In this document: positions 43,138-46,214 of the stretch, piece by piece | Position numbering within the stretch: the first letter of the stretch is position 1 | Layout of the letters: every line of letters begins with the position of its first letter | Source: Candidatus Brocadiia bacterium | Lineage (GTDB): Bacteria > Planctomycetota > PUPC01 | Reading direction: 5' to 3' | Assembly: GCA_030605345.1 (NCBI GenBank) | Contig: JAUWIN010000007.1 | Location: 1 to 46,214 of the forward strand | Length of the DNA: 46,214 nt | The notes under the pieces: model-generated | What the model saw: only the letters and a program-made list of their open reading frames with translations | Told to the model about the DNA's origin: nothing | Database searches by the model: none | Made by a program: the position numbers and the translations under genes

Positions 43138-44001
43138 TTGTTGAAGGACATACTGGTCTCGCTGCCCATAATGCTGTCCGCGGGAGGAGCCGTCGCGCTG
43201 TTTGTGCTCCTCGGGTTCCAACTCTTCACCACCGGCTGGCAGAGTTACGAGGAAAAATACGTCAAGGGCGCCGGCCGGACGCTGGACACGATGTATCTGA
43301 CCATGCCGATCCAGCACCTGATATACCTGTCGTTCGCGTCGTGCGTCGTCATCGGTCTCTTGGTCGGCATGCTCTTCGGGAGCATCGCCTGGGGCGTGAT
43401 TCTGGGGATGCTGGGCTTTACGCTGCCCACTCTTGCCGTCCGCCTGCTCAAGAAGCGCCGCGACGCGAGGTTCCGCTTCCAACTGGTCGATGCCCTGACC
43501 AACGTCAGCAACTCGCTCCGCGCCGGCTTCAGCCTGCACCAGGCATTTGGCCTGGTCCAGCGCGAAATGCCCAATCCCATCAGCCAGGAGTTCAGGCTGG
43601 TCAACCAGGAGCTGCGGTTCGGGGTGAACATGGAAGACGCGCTCGGCAACCTGATGGGGCGGATGCCGAGCGAAGACCTGGAGCTGGTGGTTACCGCCAT
43701 CACCATCTCGCGCGACGTCGGCGGCAACCTGACCGAGGTGTTTGACAACATCGCAGAGACCATCCGCTCCCGCCACCGGCTGTACGGCAAGGTCCGGGCT
43801 CTTACTGCCCAGGGTAAGTTGCAGGCGGCGCTTATTTGTTCGTTGCCCGTGCTCCTTGCCATCGCCATCAACGCAATCAACCCCGCGCTGATGAAGCCGG
43901 TGTATACCACGGTGTACGGCTGGGGAATGATTGCGCTGATTGTGATATTGCAGGTCGTTGGCGTGCTCACCATCCTGAAGATAGTCAGCATCGACGTCTG
44001 A
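43138..44001 (+). CDS. tadB: Tad secretion system protein TadB
   Basis: A 287-aa integral membrane protein of the type II/IV secretion GspF-like family. Membrane segments lie at the N terminus, near 60-100 and at the C terminus, with a cytoplasmic domain between (RFRFQLVDALTNVSNSLRAG, FGVNMEDALGNLM, ISRDVGGNLTEVFDNIAETI). The start is TTG at 43138 with GAGGA at 43126-43130. It forms the inner-membrane platform with TadC. Confidence 0.93.
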   Translation: MLKDILVSLPIMLSAGGAVALFVLLGFQLFTTGWQSYEEKYVKGAGRTLDTMYLTMPIQHLIYLSFASCVVIGLLVGMLFGSIAWGVILGMLGFTLPTLAVRLLKKRRDARFRFQLVDALTNVSNSLRAGFSLHQAFGLVQREMPNPISQEFRLVNQELRFGVNMEDALGNLMGRMPSEDLELVVTAITISRDVGGNLTEVFDNIAETIRSRHRLYGKVRALTAQGKLQAALICSLPVLLAIAINAINPALMKPVYTTVYGWGMIALIVILQVVGVLTILKIVSIDV

Positions 44002-44015
44002 TAGTAGGGTTGGCC

Positions 44016-44957
44016 ATGGGCGAAGGATTCCTGTTGATAATCATCCTGTTTGCCGGCAGCGGAAGCGTGTTTCTGCTCGCGTGGTCGCTATACCATTTCA
44101 AGACCGAGATTGCCGATGCCACCCAAATTGATAAGAAGCGCCGCGAGAAAATCTCTTCGCCGTTGTTCCGCATGCTGATTGCACTCGCCCAACCGGTTGC
44201 GAGCTTCCTGCGGTATTACACCCTCCGGGCCGAACAGCGGTTCGAGAAGACCGGTCACAAACCGACGCTGCTCTCGCTCCGGGACAGGGCCGAGCGGAAC
44301 CTGGTCGCCGCAGGGACCCCGCACGGGGTCACCGCCGACGAGTACCTCGGATTGGTGCTGCTCTGCGGCCTGATAGGTCTGGGCATCGGCGGACTGGGGA
44401 CTGCTTCGTCGGGCTGGACTATCCTCCTGCCGGTCGGGCTCATCTGTGGGGGGCTGTGGCCCATTGTGTGGCTCCAGACACAAGCCAAAAAGCGGAAGAC
44501 CCTCATCTTCCGCTCCCTCCCGTTCGCGCTCGACCTGCTTACCCTCTCGGTGGAGGCCGGCCTGGATTTCACCTCCGCACTCGCCCGGATCCTGGAGAAG
44601 ACCCGCGGAACCCCCCTTGGCGAGGAGTTCGGCGAACTACTCCGCCAGATACAAATGGGCCAGCCCCGGTCCGACGCATTGCGGACGCTTGCCCGCCGGG
44701 TGGACCTCGAAGCGATGTCCAACGTGACCGGCGCCCTGATACAGGCGGACGAGCTTGGCGCCAGCATCGGCCCGATCCTTCGCATCCAGGCGGAGCAGAT
44801 GCGCGTTCAGCGTGAGCAGCTCGCCGAGAAGAAGGCCATGGAAGCACCGGTCAAAATTCTGCTCCCGCTGATTCTGTTCATCTTCCCCACAGTGTTCCTC
44901 ATCATCCTCGGGCCAGTGGCGCTGAAACTGCTGCAAGACTACGGAATGCTCCCATGA
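44016..44957 (+). CDS. tadC: Tad secretion system protein TadC
   Basis: A 313-aa membrane protein of the same GspF-like family. LPFALDLLTLSVEAGLDFTS, LRQIQMGQPRSDALRTLA, and ALIQADELGASIGPILRIQA with the C-terminal helices are typical of TadC. The ATG at 44016 lies 15 bp after the tadB stop. The Arg/Lys-rich loop and double membrane hairpin are normal. Confidence 0.92.
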   Translation: MGEGFLLIIILFAGSGSVFLLAWSLYHFKTEIADATQIDKKRREKISSPLFRMLIALAQPVASFLRYYTLRAEQRFEKTGHKPTLLSLRDRAERNLVAAGTPHGVTADEYLGLVLLCGLIGLGIGGLGTASSGWTILLPVGLICGGLWPIVWLQTQAKKRKTLIFRSLPFALDLLTLSVEAGLDFTSALARILEKTRGTPLGEEFGELLRQIQMGQPRSDALRTLARRVDLEAMSNVTGALIQADELGASIGPILRIQAEQMRVQREQLAEKKAMEAPVKILLPLILFIFPTVFLIILGPVALKLLQDYGMLP

Positions 44958-45007
44958 CCGGCCAGCAGTTCGGCGGCGCTGCGGAGACGTTGCTGCCGAC
45001 TATCGAC

Positions 45008-45036
45008 TTGTCTGGGCACAGATAGCGTGATAAAAT
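45008..45036 (+). promoter_or_regulatory. sigma70-type promoter before the FHA membrane protein
   Basis: TTGTCT (45008-45013), a 17-nt spacer and TAAAAT (45031-45036) in the 182-bp gap after tadC. The next gene may thus be expressed independently of the Tad operon. Confidence 0.55.
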
Positions 45037-45139
45037 TGAGAATAAGACCGAGACGAAGTCGGGATCTGGTCCCAGCGTCGGCCTGGGCATAGCTGAATGA
45101 CCGCCGGCGGCTGGACCTCTTTGCCGGAGATAGCGTCCA

Positions 45140-46214
45140 ATGACGATTGCGAAATTGAGAATCATCAACTCGAAGTTCAGCGGGAAGGAGTTCGTCCTGC
45201 CCGAACATCCCGCCGTCGTCGGCCGCAGCTCCGAAAGCGACATAGTCATCCCGCACCAATCCGTTTCCAGGCAGCACGTGCGCGCAGAGGTGAAAGGCAA
45301 GCATTGCATACTGACCGACCTGGGCAGCCACAATGGCATCGTGATTGGCGAAAAAACGCTGCGCCAGGCGAGGGTCCCGAGCGGGACCCGGTTCGAGTTG
45401 GGCGACGTGGCGATAGAGTTCATTCTCGACACCGCCGACGGGCCCGCTGCTCAGCCGCCGCCAGCTGGCCCTGCGGCAACCGAGGGAACTCAAGAATACG
45501 CCGTTGCGCCCTCCGGCGCTGCACCACCGAGCGCGCGGCCGGTGTCCGTTGACGAGGTGTTCGGTGCCGTCGGCCCCGAGGCCGAGGCTGGACCCGGCGA
45601 AGAGGAGAAGGCGGCAGTAACCGGAGCACGCAGCGCCCTGAAATACGTCGTCCTCATCGCCGCAATCATTGCCCTCGGCGCAGTAGCCTGGCACGTAGCG
45701 GGCAGCGAACCGATTGAGCCCAACATCAAGCCCATTATTGTCAAGGCCGGCGAGAAAAAGGTCATCGACCTGGGTATCGAAACGCGTGAGGCCGGCGGCA
45801 AACTGACCACCTACATCGACGGAAACGAATTCTACTACCAGGAGCCGCAGGACCGCGGAAACGAAAGTATCGCCATGGTTGAGGTGGACAAGGCAGGCTA
45901 CATGATCACAGTGGAGGGGATTGACCTGGGCGAAACTGACGTGCGGCTCGCCGGCCCCGGCGGTCAAAAGGCCATCATTCGGATTCTGGTGAGAGGCGAG
46001 GCTCCCCGTCCGGGAGCCAGAGAACAAATGGCGCCGGAAGAGCGCGTCGCCCGCGCAATACTCCTCATAGTGTCAGGGAAGTCGGCAAAACGGTCCGGCT
46101 ATGTCTATCGAGCAATGAAGAAATACACGGAGGCCATCGATTTGCTGGAGCCGGTGAGGACGCGTGAGGGCCTGGCCCTTCGCAGCGACGCCGACCGTCA
46201 GTATATGCAGGAAA
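45140..46214 (+). CDS. FHA-domain membrane protein (3' end outside window)
   Basis: The frame opens at ATG 45140, with GGAG at 45126-45129, and runs open to the window end (358 codons visible). Residues 27-95 are an FHA domain (GRSSESDIVIPHQSVSRQH, then LGSHNG). A Pro/Ala linker follows, then a transmembrane helix about 167-187 (YVVLIAAIIALGAVAW). An extracytoplasmic beta-rich domain comes after it, and a helical segment near the end (MKKYTEAIDLLEPV) resembles a TPR-like repeat. It may connect phosphothreonine signals in the cytoplasm to the envelope. Confidence 0.85.
   Translation, partial: MTIAKLRIINSKFSGKEFVLPEHPAVVGRSSESDIVIPHQSVSRQHVRAEVKGKHCILTDLGSHNGIVIGEKTLRQARVPSGTRFELGDVAIEFILDTADGPAAQPPPAGPAATEGTQEYAVAPSGAAPPSARPVSVDEVFGAVGPEAEAGPGEEEKAAVTGARSALKYVVLIAAIIALGAVAWHVAGSEPIEPNIKPIIVKAGEKKVIDLGIETREAGGKLTTYIDGNEFYYQEPQDRGNESIAMVEVDKAGYMITVEGIDLGETDVRLAGPGGQKAIIRILVRGEAPRPGAREQMAPEERVARAILLIVSGKSAKRSGYVYRAMKKYTEAIDLLEPVRTREGLALRSDADRQYMQE

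Noticed and set aside
44939-46027. 362-codon minus-strand frame at the window end
   Set aside because: The plus strand encodes an FHA protein with a membrane helix and its own RBS, so this is a shadow.

Overview
The window is GC-rich bacterial chromosome, probably from a Planctomycetota-like (PVC-type) organism and probably uncultured. That placement is an inference. It rests on a cytoplasm-type sulfatase, a UroD-family protein, Gfo/Idh and TIM-barrel sugar enzymes, a 30-residue mS38/bS22-like basic protein, an S21 protein with an unusual sequence, and a Tad system carrying FHA domains. No rRNA, CRISPR array or intact transposon was seen. Well-formed sigma70-type promoters (TTGACA-like, 16-17 nt spacer, TATAAT-like) recur and fit the gene boundaries.

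Region 1 (1-3.7 kb, + strand): the 3' end of obg, an aldo/keto reductase, a PP-loop tRNA-thiolation-type protein and nadA. Region 2 (3.7-8.0 kb, - strand): a probable carbohydrate operon, GH4 glycosidase > sulfatase > UroD-family protein. It is divergent from a cold-shock gene (8.4 kb) whose leader can fold over its own Shine-Dalgarno sequence. Region 3 (8.7-11.9 kb): a mutarotase-like protein, and a translationally coupled Gfo/Idh oxidoreductase and TIM-barrel isomerase. Region 4 (11.9-14.2 kb): a restriction endonuclease and gamma-class N6-adenine methylase pair, followed by rpsU with a hairpin/T-run leader, then a PPC/DUF296 gene.

Region 5 (15.4-19.1 kb, + strand): four consecutive secreted proteins or lipoproteins built from LPP20/FlgT-like repeats. 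The last one also has a CsgG-like domain. Region 6 (19.2-24.9 kb): TldD and PmbA/TldE, an HPP membrane protein and a UvrD/PcrA helicase. Region 7 (24.9-28.0 kb, - strand): an MDR dehydrogenase followed by the two halves of a Tm-1-type protein as separate genes, UPF0261 and PEP_hydrolase-like. A divergent GNAT acetyltransferase follows.

Region 8 (29.3-33.9 kb): pilT flanked by two gene remnants (HAD-type and HcyBio/DUF39-type). Next come a second restriction-modification system with an HTH-methylase fusion, tRNA-Pro(CGG), and a tiny ribosomal-type gene with an upstream 59-aa ORF. Region 9 (34.0-46.2 kb, + strand): an archaeal-type methyltransferase (COG2521-like), then a long Tad/Flp pilus cluster. 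It holds two Flp pilins, prepilin peptidase, two TadE-like and one large TadG-like protein, an unknown protein, CpaB, an FHA-CpaF ATPase fusion, TadB, TadC and a membrane FHA protein cut by the window end. No secretin (RcpA/CpaC) or TadZ is visible, so they must lie downstream or elsewhere.

The least explained parts are the LPP20-repeat operon, the FHA-linked Tad machine with its repeat-bearing TadG-like protein, the two compact restriction systems, and the leader structures of cspA and rpsU.
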